From Echiichthys vipera (Eukaryota > Chordata > Actinopteri > Perciformes > Trachinidae), in NCBI GenBank assembly GCA_963691815.1, contig OY829646.1:1426001-1490000 (forward strand): a stretch of 64,000 nt of DNA, given 5' to 3'. The notes below the pieces were generated by a model. That model did not search any database and was not told where the DNA came from. It saw nothing but the letters and a program-made list of their open reading frames with translations. Of this stretch, positions 34,357 through 45,671 are shown in pieces. Positions within the stretch are counted from its first letter, which is position 1, and the number at the start of each line of letters is the position of its first letter. The translations under genes were made by a program, and so were the position numbers.

Positions 34357-34439
34357 CCAGACCATTATTTTTGACTACTCAGCTCTGGGCAAAGTTTCTA
34401 CTCTAGATGTTTATTTGATAGTGCTGTAATTAAATTTAA

Positions 34440-36740
34440 GGAAGCGATTCCACCTGCATTTAATTTAATGCCTTATCCTAATATTCAAGATGCCTGTACT
34501 AACGTTAGTTTCTCTGAAATTGATCACCTTGTTGGAGGCTCATTATGAACAACACTCGACTCTGTTGCTCCTTTAAAAAAGAAGATAATGAAACAGAGGA
34601 AATTAGCTCCATGGTACAACTCACAAACCCGTAAATTAAAACAAGTATCGTGAAAATTGGAAAGTAAATGGCATTCCAGAAAACTGGAGGAATCTAGCAA
34701 GAAAGTCTAAAAAAAATATAGGAAGGCCCTCCTAGATTTCTTTTCAGCACTGTAGCCAGGCTGAGAGAGAGTGACAGCTCTATTATAACCCTGTAACCCT
34801 TAGTAGTAAAACTTCATGACCTTCTTTAATGACAAAATTATAACTATTAGAGACAAAATCAACTCGCTTGTCACCAATTTTTCTTCAAACCCAGGGCCCT
34901 TAGAAATAACTATTAACAAACTTAACAAATTAACCTCTACTATTTCGGCATCAAAGTCTCCTAGACTCTATTCCAACTAGGTTACTTAAAGAAGTGTTAC
35001 CTTTAGTGAGCACTCCTGTATTAGATATGATTAATATGTTTTTATCAGCAGGTTATGTACCACAGTCCTCTAAAGCAGCTGTAATTAAAAGTCTTCTTAA
35101 AAAGCCCAGTCTTGATTCAGATGTACTAGCCAACTATAGAGTCCCTGTGTGGACCATGAATGGAGCGTGGACTGGTGGCTGGAGAGGTGCCAGTTCATCT
35201 CCTGGGCACCGCCAAGGTGCTGTTGAGCAAGGCACCGAACCCCCAACTGCTCGGGGCGCTGGTTACTGGCAGCCCCCTCGCTCTAACATCTCTCCATTAA
35301 TTGCATGTATATAGGTCCTGTTTGTGCATGTGTGTGTATTTCGGGCCTGTGTGTGTAACATGAATAATAATAATAGAGTGAAAAAAATCGAATTTCCCCA
35401 TTGCAGGACTAATAAAGGAATTCTTCTTCTTCTAAGATTCTCAAGAAATTAGTCGGCAATCAGTTGTGTGACTTTTTACATAATAATTAGATAAGAATAA
35501 GAGTTATTTGAGGACTTCCAGTCAGGATTTAGAGCGAATCATAGCACTGGTAAAAAATTACTAACAACCTTCTAATAGCTTCAGACATAGGACTTGTCTA
35601 TGTACTTGTTTTACTAAATCTTAGTGCAGCCTTCAACACTATTGACCATCGCATCCTGCTACAGAGATTGGAGCATCTAATTGTCATTAAAGGAACCGCA
35701 TTAAGCTGGTATGAGTCTTATTTATCAGATCAATCTCAGTTTGTACATGTTAATGATAAATCCTCCATGCACACTAAAGTCAGTCCCACATGCTTCTGTC
35801 CATGGACTGATTCTTCCCCTAGGAAATATTCTGAGGAAGCACTCCATACATTTTCATTGTTATGCTGATGATACACAATTATATTTGTCGATCAAACCAG
35901 AAGGAACCAATCAGTTAGCTAAACTTCAAATGTGCATTAAGGAAATAAAAAGTTGGATGACCTGCAATTTTCTGATGTTAAACTCAGATGAAACTTATGT
36001 TATTGTCCTTGGCCCCGAAGGCCTCCGAAACTCAACAGCTAAAGATATTGTTACTCTGGATGATGTTGTGTTGTTCTCCAGCACCACAGTAAGGAATCTG
36101 GGAGTTATTTTTGATCAGGATATGTCCTTCAATTCCAACATAAACCTAACAATAAGGACTGCATATTTTCACCTGCATAATATTGCCAAAATTAGAAAAA
36201 CTGTGTCTCAGAAAGATGCAGAAAAACTAGTCCGCGCATTTGTTACTTCTAAGCTGGACTATTGCAACTCCTTATTATCAGGCTGCTCCAATAAATCTGT
36301 TTTGAGTCTCCAGTTGGTCCAAATGCTGCAGCTCCTGTACTAACTAAAACAAATCCAAGAGAACATATTTCTCCTGTATAAACTTATTTGGCTGGCCACT
36401 TGTACAATCTAGAATATAATTTAAAATCCTTCTCCTTACCTACAAAGCTCTTATTGGTCAGGCTCCGTCGTAGCTTAAAGAGCTCCTAGTACCGTATTAC
36501 CCAACTAGATCGCTGTGCTCTGAGAATGCAGGGCTACTTCTCGTTCCTAGAGTCTCCAAAAGTAGAATGGGAGGCAGAGCCTTCAGCAACCAAGCCCCTC
36601 CGCTATGGAACCGACTCCCAAGTATTATTCGGGAGGCAGACTCTGTCCCCATATTTAAGAGTTTACCTAAAACTTTCCTCTTTGACAAAGCTTACAGCTA
36701 GGGCTTACGAGCCTTTAGCTATGTTGTTATTTTTAAGCTA
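34440..36740 (+). pseudogene. L2 LINE reverse transcriptase, degenerate
   Basis: Linker (APLKKKIMKQRKLAPWYNSQTRKLKQ near 34570-34640), RT fingers up to NYR at 35140, then after the SINE a frame-shifted palm: LVLLNLSAAFNTIDHRILL near 35605-35660. The best open piece (35711-36343) holds HCYADDTQLYLSI (catalytic YADD near 35855-35880), a motif C/D region with NLGVIFD, and CNSLLSGCSNKS. The rest (36340-36740) carries the thumb and tail with stops. Inactive. Confidence 0.8.
35141..35433 (+). mobile_element. Headless SINE inside L2
   Basis: Matches the body and tail of the SINE at 18537-18895 from AGTCCCTGTGTGGACC to AATAAAGGAATTCTTCTTCTTC. The tRNA-like head with its promoter is absent. The flanking L2 seems to lack about nine codons at the junction, and no target duplication is visible. 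Confidence 0.85.
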
Positions 36741-37214
36741 ATTTTTTTTCTTAATGATGCTGCTATAGGCCTAGTCTGCCGGGGGATAATTAAGTTGCTT
36801 TTATCCTGTCTGTCTGTATCATTCATGTCTCATCAATGCATGTAACTAATTAAACTCCATGTTTGCCACCATAATTATTATCATTGCCATGTTCTGTCAC
36901 TCTAGCTGTGCCTGTTTCTCATTAAAGGAAAGGTTTTCGTTGCCACCGTACTCTATGGAGGAATTGTTGGGTCCATGTACATCACAAATAAGTCATAGAG
37001 TGTGGTCTATACCTACTATTTATGTCCTGAGATAACTTTTGATATGATTTGGCACTATAAATAAAATTGAATTGAATGAGAGTTTCAGCCCAGGGAAGAA
37101 AGAGGGTAAGATTTTTAAGGATAACAATCAGCTGTACAGCCATTGAACAGAGCATGGTCTGAGTACTAACTAGTACTACAAAGTACTAATAACTTTTTCT
37201 CTCTCTCTCTCTCT

Positions 37215-37470
37215 AAGCTAAAGAAGAGATGGAGTTCTGGAGGGCATCACAGTGGACATGATGTCTGATGATGAGGATGGCACAGCTGATGCGGGAACTT
37301 GGTGGATTGTACAGCCTCACCCTTCAGGAGCTGCCTGAACTGTGTTCAGTTTTGCACGGGAGACTGGTCATAAGAACCAAGCAACCTAGCACAGAAGGCT
37401 GCACATTGGGCCACCCTCAGCAAGACCAACTCCATCATATGACTCTGAGGCATTCATTCAAATGTTGTAG
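37215..37470 (+). pseudogene. Exon-like fragment of an unrecognised protein, 3' end
   Basis: A polypyrimidine tract of CT repeats (37198-37214) ends in AAG, as at a splice acceptor. After it the sequence reads, with two frame changes, GVLEGITVDMMSDDEDGTAD, then LQELPELCSVLHGRL, then a PTPSYDSEAFIQML ending in TAG at 37468-37470. A polyadenylation-like AATAAA is at 37508-37513. The composition suggests the terminal exon of a multi-exon, probably transposon-derived, fish protein that I cannot name. Confidence 0.45.
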
Positions 37471-40301
37471 TGTGTGACCCAGACCAGGGGAAGTGTTTTT
37501 TTTATTTAATAAAGCTTTACTATTTCAATATGTGTGTTTCTATGTCTCATTTATTCTCAATAAACTGCTCTTGTGACAGGTGAAGTTAATATAATAATAA
37601 CAATAGCAAAAATGATAAGTAGGGCTGTAGCACTACCCTAATCTCACGATACGATACACGATATGCAGCTCATGATACAATATATATATCACAATATTCA
37701 GCCAACAATACGATTTGATACGAAACACTTTAATTTCTGAAAGATTTTATAGAGACAGCGTGATTGTGGTGACATCTTGTGTGTTCCATTGACTGGGATG
37801 GAATTAATAAAATCTGAAAGAATCAATTACACAGTCCCTTTTGTCTCTAAGGGGGAAGTCTGAGTCATGTCTCAAGTCTCTGAGGGAAGCAGAAAGTCCT
37901 AATCAAGTCTCTTATGGTTTTAATAGATAGAGTTAAGTGCAACTGTAATGTATAATTACACAAAGTCCCAACTAATGACAGTTTATAATATATAACTATA
38001 ATATAACTAATTACAGACACACCTGAAACTCAAGGTCCTGCTCTCATTGGAGGATTTTAAAGAAGTTTGAAATAACTTGGAGGCAGACACATCTGGCTGA
38101 TATTCTGCATTATATATTTCATGATTATGCTCGATTTTGATATATATTTGCTTTTTTTTTTTGCATTAGGAGATGGTGACAGCACCGGCAAGAAAACACT
38201 TTTCGAATATATGTAATTTAATCAACGCCAATCTAAAAATGAATCTGTTACAAAGCTAACATTAGCAACAAGCTAAAGTTTAAAGTTTATGCAGCTGAGC
38301 CTAATACAGACGTTGCATGCTGTGATTCTTGTGCTTCGGCTTTGCCTGAAGTTATTAAAGCCAAACAATACCACAAACGGTAATGTAACTGCAGCAGCAG
38401 TCTGGGCAGCAGCAGCAGCAGCAGGTGACGTGCTCTCCTGTCATCTGCGGAGGGTGGCCGCTCACACATCTCTGTGGGAGAGAATGACTTTCTGCTCTTG
38501 ATGTTAATGCTCCAAAAAGTAAAGATATAAAAAGATTGTGCACAAGTCTCAAATCTCAAGTCCCCATCTCTGCTGGACAGACAGCTAGAAATGTTTTACA
38601 GCAACACTAGCGGCTGGCTTACCTAATATCTCTTCCTGCAAAGCGAATGGGGCAGGTAATGGGCAGCGAGCAGAATGCCAGGGGGATTTGAATGGGACTT
38701 AATGTATCAATACTTGCAGCTAAAAAAATATATACTTTCTGTGGAAACAAAATATAGATTTATAGCGCAGAATCGATCAAATCCTACAGCCTTAAGAATT
38801 AGTAGTAGCAGTATTCTCATTAGTTGTATTATTATTATTAGTAATAGTATCATTATTATTGTTATTTTAAAAATGGGAGGGGCGAACAACCATATGTCCC
38901 AAAGGTGACCAATGAATGAGGGATTTGCTCTAAATGTCAAAAATGGCCACAAACAATGTATTCATATTCATATCTTGTTAATAGTATGAACAGTAGAGCT
39001 GCAACGATCACTTGATTAATTAATCAATCAATTTGCCAACCACTTTGAAATTTGGCCAATCGTCCAGCTAAATTCTCCAATTCAAGCCAAATGTATGAAT
39101 GTTAAATAAGTAAATAAATGCATGGGGAAGCCAAGGGAAAGGTGGAAAGTTCAAGGATAAAACAAATAATTTATTGTAGATCTGACAAAGAACTTAAAGG
39201 TGTGTATACTGTGACTGATTGACATCTTCTTGAGTCTCCTGTTATCTTTGTTTCACCTGTTAAGGCCGGACACAGTACACCTTTATCGTTCTTAGCGGAC
39301 ACTTATGACCTCATAAATTCCCATCAAATTTTCATCAAAGACCTGCCATCTTCAACCCAAGCAGAGGTCTAATCAGCCAGAATAATTGAAAATACCTGCG
39401 TTGGTGTTCAGGGACTTTAAAGCGATCTTCCATATAACAAAGACGAATACTAGACAAACGCAAACAGACAAACACAATAACCAGGAGCTCACAGCTCAAT
39501 CAAACACAGTTCCCACACAGCTGCTTGGAACACACTGAAATGCTGGTCACTGGTCTACTGGCTCTCTCTCAGCTCTAAAACCGCTGCCCAACCTGTACAT
39601 TAGTGTAATTATTTGTTTAATCAACTTAAGTTCTATATTACCATTTCTGATGCACCATTATGATCAGAATTCTCTGAGCTGAAAGAGCGTCAGCTACAAT
39701 GTTTTATGCTCCTTTCTTTTGTTTGATGCAGATGTTGGGGGGCTGAACGTTACATCTGCCCTGAATGCTTAAGAATATTGAAGACGGGGCGGCCCACTTG
39801 CGGCGCTACAGTGAGTTTGCGGGCTACCGTTGCATTGTGGGTAATGTTTTTTTTTTGAATGAAAGAATCTAAGCATGTTAAAGCAATACTTACCTTTCCT
39901 GCATGTCTGTCACAGTTCAACCATCTGCTGCTGCCAGTGCTTTTCCACTCAGCCTGCCAGCCACGCCCTCCTCATCAGTCTCACTCTACTCACCTGTGCA
40001 CACAGCTGCCCCTCATCACATGCAATCAGTCCAGTATATATTCACCAGCTCCACACTCACTCCTCTGCCAGATTGTTCTTAAACTGACCCCCTGTGATCA
40101 GAGAGTGGCAGCTATTGGCGGCTGTGGGGGCCCATGAAGGCGACACAGATCATCCTCAAGGTAAATGTGTTAAACTCAAATGTCATTATACTGGTTGTAC
40201 AATAGGCTGCTCACATTACACATGCTCGTGCCTTAAGTTGCCAGGTTATAAACACATTGACTCATGTTTAATTACTTCATTTTTTTATTATCTCTCAATA
40301 G
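37471..40301. other. No gene; possible hAT-like and LTR-like fragments
   Basis: 37620-37740 starts AGTAGGGCTGTAGCAC and has repeated ACGATACGATA motifs. 38995-39080 starts AGAGCTGCAACGATCAC and has ATTAATTAATCAAT. Both resemble ends of hAT-type elements but have no matching partner that I can find. A GCA repeat lies at 38391-38423. 39905-40110 is a C/T-rich stretch reminiscent of a solo LTR. None is certain. Confidence 0.3.
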
Positions 40302-40564
40302 ACAATGAACCAGGAGAGGGCTCCTCCCTCTGCACCGTGCGCCCTGGCGTCTCGACCAGCACCTCGCATCCTGGCTCCTCCACCGGCACCTCGCACTCTG
40401 GCGTCTCCACTGGCTCCTCCAGCACCATGTACCCCGGCGACTCCATGCCAGCTGCTGACGTCCGCCCGACTGACCGCGTTCTTTCACAAGCTGTGCTCGA
40501 ATCACAGGAGGAAATAGTGAGAGCAATCCGTGGCGTCAGTGATCTTCTAGATCAAATTGTCGAT
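40302..40564 (+). pseudogene. Exon-like fragment, cut by ERV1b LTR
   Basis: A T-rich tract ending TCTCTCAATAG (40291-40301) looks like a splice acceptor. The frame then reads GEGSSLCTVRPGVSTSTSHP, with Ser/Thr/Gly repeats, and a helix-like segment DRVLSQAVLESQEEIVRAIR up to LLDQI. It breaks exactly at the ERV1b LTR (40565). The following codons of the long frame are LTR sequence. It may be an exon of a transposon-derived protein; the family is not recognised. Confidence 0.45.
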
Positions 40565-41259
40565 TGTAGGAATTTTACACACAATACTTTAGTCAAATCA
40601 GAAGGACCTCACAGAGTATATATTGCGTATTGCAAATTCTACAGGAGGCTTTCTGGAGTCAGCAGAGTCGTTGGTAGTTTAGTGCGCCAGCATGCGTTTA
40701 TTAGCAGGAGGGACATCGGATGTAACAGACGTCTGGAGAAATGTTCTATTTTCTATCTAGAGTAACTGTGTGCAACACAGTACCCGTGATCAGAGTCAAG
40801 AAGTTCCTGATCTCTATTCTATCTGCTCCAGCATATAAACTTGTTACAAAGGCGTGGTTATGTGTCCGCTTGTGCATGCATATGTTTATTTCAGAAGTAG
40901 CCGCTGCTCCAGCCTCCATCTTCCTCCCTGCGCGTCGGAGTATCATCTGTATAGCAGGAGTCTTCTTCTTTATCTGTGAAGGAAGCACAGCATGTACAGC
41001 AAATCTCTAATCTAAACTTGTTGCCAGGTGCATATTTGCAACATGGCTAGTTCATTGTCTTTGACCCTGAATGACTGACAAAAGTTCCTGTGCTTTTGGA
41101 GAAAGCAGAAAAACCTTGAGCCTGGTCAAATAATAGCAGAGGTACATACTATCACATTCTTAAATTATTATACTTATTGCGTCTTATCATTAATCATTAC
41201 ATCAATACACATGCTAACACATGATTACTATACTTCACTCATTGATCATTAATTCTTCA
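40565..41259 (-). repeat. ERV1b 3' LTR
   Basis: 695 bp. In sense orientation it begins TGAAGAATTAATGATC and ends AATTCCTACA (TG...CA), preceded by the polypurine tract ACAGGGGGAAT (41260-41270). It matches the ERV1a 5' LTR in reverse and lacks that copy's duplicated first 67 bp. Confidence 0.88.
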
Positions 41260-41358
41260 ATTCCCCCTGTTGATCACTCACCAGAGTGATCATTCCTCCG
41301 AGAAAATCCTGGATGTCTAAAGGGATGCCACGGATGTGGCCTGCCAAGTTCCATAACT

Positions 41359-41535
41359 CTAACAATTATCTGACCATGCCCATATGAGATAAATTACCAC
41401 TAAAATAATGAATATTACAATAAACACCAAGTCTCCACACACACACTGTTTGTTTTTCTGCTCCCTTTTTACCCTATTTATCCACTCTATATACTGTGGT
41501 GTTTTTTTTACTAATGGTGTATGTGGGTCAATCAT
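41359..41535 (-). CDS. Small membrane-protein ORF between pol and 3' LTR of ERV1b
   Basis: An uninterrupted 58-codon frame (ATG at 41533-41535, TAG at 41359-41361) lies where env would normally be. The N-terminal half is polar and basic (residues 1-30). A CVC motif at 31-33 is followed by one strongly hydrophobic helix at about residues 36-54, then a short WSDNC-type tail. It could be a remnant of an env transmembrane tail or a small accessory protein. It lies about 25 bp after the pol stop and about 90 bp before the polypurine tract. ERV1a is truncated before this point, so there is no second copy to compare. Function unknown. Confidence 0.4.
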   Translation of the reverse strand: MIDPHTPLVKKTPQYIEWINRVKREQKNKQCVCGDLVFIVIFIILVVIYLIWAWSDNC

Positions 41536-41560
41536 AGATATATGTATTTGCAGAAGTCCC

Positions 41561-42165
41561 TTAACCCTGTTCGGTTAGATCTGTTCTGACTTGGTCTGGG
41601 GACTTTTTGGGCTCCTCCCCCTGTCTAAACCTTGAAAGGTGAATCCACTTGTCACTTCCCTGTTTTTTTTTTACTGCTGTGGAGGTTCGCTCCACCACCT
41701 TATGGGGTTCTATCCACCTAGAGTGTGTCCACTTTCTCTTCAATATCTTCACATATACCCAAGGTTCACCTAGCAAAGTCAATGGGGCCGGTACTGGTCC
41801 TGACCCCCCTTGGCTTCCTGCCAATGTCTTTACCCAGCCTTGGAGTTGAGTCACGTAGGACCGTGCTAGTCCTGGTGTGGCCCCCGGCTGCAGCGGTTCC
41901 TGGTGTCTTGGTCCGGGGATGGTGCGACCTGTAAATAACTCATAAGGGGTAAATTTATTTTCTCTGTTCACACTAGCCCTCTTAGAGTATAATGCCAGAG
42001 GAAAACAGTCTAATCATGATAGACCTGTAGTTGCAATCATTTTTGCTATTTTCCCTTTCCTCATTTCCTCCTCATGCTTAATTGGCAGACCTGAAACTGT
42101 CATAAAACCTGCGCTCTCTCACTCTTTCAGCTGACAATGGACTGCTGCACTGGCATATGCATATG
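41561..42165 (-). pseudogene. ERV1b integrase C-terminus fused to RNase H end
   Basis: The open frame 41561-41971 covers the integrase C-terminal region: a FTPYELFTGR segment, then a WVKTLAGS stretch and a basic C-terminus with KWIHLSRFR. Upstream on the same strand (about 42060-42165) the end of RNase H (LPIKHEEEMRK) runs directly into the late part of the integrase core. The catalytic Asp-Asp-Glu region is gone. ERV1a has the same junction near 55835. Confidence 0.8.
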
Positions 42166-42392
42166 CAATAATAGGTCACTTTGAGTAGTGTGAGTTTATC
42201 ACTGAAATGCACCTTTATCTCTCTTGCACATTAAAATCCACATAACACATTGTAATATAGTGTTTATCTGCGATACTGTACTTTATTTTATTGTTCATAT
42301 TTTGTATTTTATATTATCTTTTTAGTACTTCTGTTTGCTCTGTACCGCAGCTACGATGACCTAATTTCCCCTCGGGGATAAATAGTTATCTA
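42166..42392 (-). repeat. Nested LINE 3' tail in ERV1b RNase H
   Basis: Contains CCCCGAGGGGAAATTAGGTC and ends in a TATC-type repeat, as at a LINE 3' terminus. It is inserted within the RNase H domain at the same place as 55357-55600 in ERV1a. In ERV1a the GATA array is longer and a 13-bp minisatellite has expanded. Confidence 0.75.
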
Positions 42393-42913
42393 TCACATGT
42401 TCACTCTCTTTCCCTCACCATGCTTACAAGCTGCTTCCACTGCCATCACTTTCGCTAGCTGAGCTGACGGTTTTTCTGTCACTTCTCCTGTACTTAGTGT
42501 CTCAAACTTTCCCTGATCTTCGATAACCACTGCCCATGCTGCGCTTAGTCCTCCATTATCTTTTCTGAAATAGCAGCCGTCTACATACAAGTCCATGTCT
42601 GGTCGGTCCAGTGGTCTTGCATGCAAGTCGGGTCTCACTTTAATGGCTTGCGCTGTCAGTGGAATGCAGTCATTTGGGTTTTTTGTCATCTGGAACTTCT
42701 AAACAGCTTGCTGCATTAACTCCTTCGTGTGTGTACGTGATGTATGCATTTAAGCCGTCCTCTACTTTCCTCAGTCGAGAGCCTGATAAGAGTAAAAACG
42801 GATGATGAGATTAATGCTATTACACTATGCCTGGTCAAAATTTTGAGTGGATGCCCTGCCACTAGGTGTTTTTCCTTTGCTTTTACATTTGTGGGGTACT
42901 GGGGTACCCACAC
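42393..42913 (-). pseudogene. ERV1b RT connection and RNase H domain
   Basis: The open frame 42393-42689 contains DMDLYVDGC (RNase H Asp), then GLSAAWAVV and a Glu-containing helix (LAKVMAVEAACKHG). The upstream frame 42716-42913 holds the RT connection region, HLVAGHPLKILTRHSVIAL. It is joined directly to an early RT segment (VWVPQYPTNVKAK), so the polymerase core with its YxDD box is missing. The junction near 42875 is identical in ERV1a (about 54870). Confidence 0.8.
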
Positions 42914-42994
42914 TGGCGGTCCTGGTTTTACCTTAATTCTGGGTGGCTCTAGTGAGCAGGACTTGTGCTACTACTCCTTTATTTGATACATATG

Positions 42995-43247
42995 TACTAT
43001 GGTCACTTCTGTTTTTGCACTATTCGGTCTTATTTACTTATATTTATTCACTCCATATTATATTATTACAAAACAAACAAAACAAGAACAACTGCACCAT
43101 ATCATGTGAATATGTGTATTTCTATTTCTTCCCTTTTTAAAATGTAACTTTATTGCTTATTTTTAATCTTATTTTGTAATATTCTGTTGCTGCTGTGATA
43201 AAATAATTTCCCCGTCTGCGGGACATTAAAGGTTTTCTGATTCTGAT
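42995..43247 (+). repeat. Nested Rex1-like LINE tail in ERV1b
   Basis: Ends CGGGACATTAAAGGTTTTCT then GATTCTGA. In ERV1a the same insertion (54141-54412, opposite strand) is flanked by GTATATAT on both sides, its target duplication. Confidence 0.8.
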
Positions 43248-43765
43248 ATATACAGTCCAAAGTCAGTGTCCAAGGGGAACCCTCTACTTCCCTAAATCTT
43301 TCCTCATACACTTCTTCAGTTTGGGTGCGGTCATAGAGAAGAGTACAGTGGGGAACGTCAGGGACCGGTTCATATGGGTACACTGAGTGAATCCACGGTT
43401 TCCATTGTCGATACAGTTTCAAAACATTGGTAATTGGTGGGTCTAGGTCCTCTTTCAATTGAGCCCAGTAAACGTTGGCCGACTTTTGCTGCTGATCAGG
43501 ATCTTCCCCTAGGATCCATTGTTACATCTTGAAGTAATTGTCTCTGGTCAGCATCTCCCCTTGCCCTTGACCCTGGGCACCCCTAGTATTGGTCTGGATA
43601 CCAGGTGCCTTGGGGCAACTGGTTACCTGGGGCCAGTTGTGGTTGCGGTGACACATGCTGTTGTTGCTGCTGTGGAGTGGCTCTGTCTGCTCTGGGGTCA
43701 TCCTCCTGTTTGTTGGAGAGCCTGATGAACTCTGTTGTGCAACCTTTCCATGACATACTGCATTA
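43248..43765 (-). pseudogene. ERV1b gag end and protease-RT linker
   Basis: The frame 43150-43458 carries the linker downstream of protease: ITNVLKLYRQWKPWIHSVYP and CTLLYDRTQTEEVYEE. It runs into the nested LINE tail. Further upstream the minus strand has the end of gag with a UAG at the gag-pol boundary (near 43585, sense TACTAGGGGTGCC). Capsid-end sequence continues to about 43765. Nucleocapsid and protease bodies are deleted relative to ERV1a. Confidence 0.7.
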
Positions 43766-45511
43766 ATGTAGCAAAAAAATTAAAGTTGATAAATAATTAA
43801 GAAAACTGATTAAAATAATAAAGAAATACCTAAGAGGGGGTCTTTACAATGATCACAAACAGACCATAAATACAACTTGGTGTTTAATACAGATAAGCTG
43901 TTTTGTTTGCTAGGGACATGGGATTTAGCTGATAGCTGTCTATCTTTAGCAGACTTCATATCTGGGTCAATGACGAAAAGAGGTTTGCAACATGAGAAAT
44001 TTGAAAATATTTGATTTTTAAAAAAAAAGCATGCTTGCTTTTTGTTAAAATGTATATTTAGTGTAAATGTTAATTTTTTTCCATTTGCAATTTAATTTGC
44101 AACATTTATCTCTACAAAAAGTAGGACCAAATGAACCTAAAATGTCAAGTGGTGTAACCACAAAAGAATGATAAATATTTAATCTACCACATTTTATGCG
44201 AGTGTACTCCAACCAATAATATCTTATATTTCAAATAAAACCCCAAAATAGATATTTTTAGGATTACTTCTATATTTAAATTATATTTGTTTTCGCAGTA
44301 TTAAGTAACAGACTTGCTGGCAAAAAAATCGCCGTTTCCCAAATATTTGATGTCAAATTGTGTAAAAAGTCTTAAAAACTGTTATTACACTGGAGTAGAA
44401 TATGACATTTTATCAATAATTAATTTATCTGCACGTGATATTTTTTAAGAAAAATATTGGTTACCCCATTTGACAAAAAGCAGTTACACCGCCTGACGTG
44501 TTGCTTCTACAGTCTAGAACCTTGTTGATAGGGACACTGAAATCAAACACTGATCCGGACAGTTCACTGAACTTAACTTTTAATTTTATTTTAATGTAGG
44601 AAAAACACTGGATAAATAATTTCATTAAGGTGACCATTCATTAGTAGGTAAAACTCATTTTGACTCATTCTTTGTGATTAGCCACTTTTTCTTTGTTAGA
44701 AAGTGGCAAATATTCAAAGAAAAGTTCCTCAATTATATGATTAAAAAAAAGGAAAAAGCTTCAATTTCATAATCTTTAAAGAGAAATTGTAATATTTAAG
44801 TAACACTTTATGCTATCCTTAAATTGTTTTAGGTGTTTTAAAGCTGCTGTTCACCTGTTTTATTCTGCCTTCATTGAATAATTATGAAATTAAATGCCAT
44901 TAAAAATAGCTTAGAATTGCAAAGAAATTATATACAAATTTGAATTAAAGCTAACTTAAAAAAAACAACCACCAAGTCCTTGGAACATAATGATTTTATC
45001 ATAGCCTTACCCAGCTTAGATCAGAACGTTGTGAATACATTACCTCAACTTTTAAGAAATACAAACAATAATCACCTAAAAATAGTAGGCCCACATTACA
45101 TCTTGAACCAGAATCATAAACTCATAATATTTGAGAAACCAGTTACCCAATGCACCAGGCATTATCATCGGCACATACAGTATATAAGAACATGGTCTTA
45201 GTGTGAATAAATCAAACATTGATTTCAAACCAGAGTTTTAAACCAAATACTACTATTTATTAAAAAAATGTTTTCTTGGGTAATACCATTTAACATGTTA
45301 ACCAAACAATACCTGAAGGTACCCTAAAATGTCTAAGCAGCAGTTATGCTCATCAGGGGGCCTTTTCTCTCATGTAATTTCCTGTCACATGGTCTTCTTG
45401 CTGATTTTATCAAAATGGCACCTTGATTGTTGGTTACACCACTTGACATTTTAGGAAATTAGCTTGACTGACAGGTTCCCTAAATTATTCCAAAAAATAT
45501 AAAAAAATATT
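43766..45511. other. AT-rich segment with 25-bp inverted repeats
   Basis: No coding sequence. 44136-44160 and 45431-45455 are exact 25-bp reverse complements (TGTCAAGTGGTGTAACCA is the core). Related phrases occur near 44460 and 45318. It may be a non-autonomous DNA element of about 1.3 kb, but no target duplication was found. Confidence 0.5.
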
Positions 45512-45671
45512 TAGGGCCTGAGCACTTACGAAGTCAGCGAGAACCGTATTTGGAATGATTATTATTATAATAATAATTATTATTATTATTATTTTTATTA
45601 GGGCCCGAGCACCGACAAATTTGGCGAGGACCCTATTGTAATTTGAATGATAATTATTATTATTATTATTA
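45512..45671 (+). repeat. Two fragments of the GGGCCCGAGCACCGA repeat family
   Basis: AGGGCCTGAGCAC at 45513 and AGGGCCCGAGCACCGAC at 45600, each followed by a GCGA-GACC-type phrase and ATT microsatellites. Same family as 24620-24755. Confidence 0.6.

Larger units (their letters stand above)
34357..37076 (+). mobile_element. L2-clade LINE, 5'-truncated, split by a SINE
   Basis: Starts at the end of the endonuclease (DHYF-type motif) and runs through RT to a 3' UTR with a GTGCCTGTTTCTCATTAAAG-type stretch. It ends GGCACTATAAATAAAATTGAATTGAATG, so the tail consists of TTGAA pentamers. A SINE interrupts it at 35141-35433. Copies of the same family are at 352-1182 and 45672-47866, both minus. 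Confidence 0.85.
40565..43765 (-). mobile_element. ERV1b: defective endogenous retrovirus
   Basis: Minus-orientation provirus with gag end, protease-RT linker, RNase H, integrase C-terminus, a small ORF, a polypurine tract and a 3' LTR. It has no 5' LTR; the copy stops near 43765 inside gag. It shares with ERV1a (47867-56210) the same missing RT core, missing integrase core and two nested LINE tails. It has its own further deletions: gag nucleocapsid and protease (around 43565-43690) and part of the RT linker (around 42957). Confidence 0.85.

Noticed and set aside
37620..39080. A complete hAT element
   Set aside because: The two hAT-like ends are in the same orientation, and no matching inverted end or 8-bp target duplication was found.
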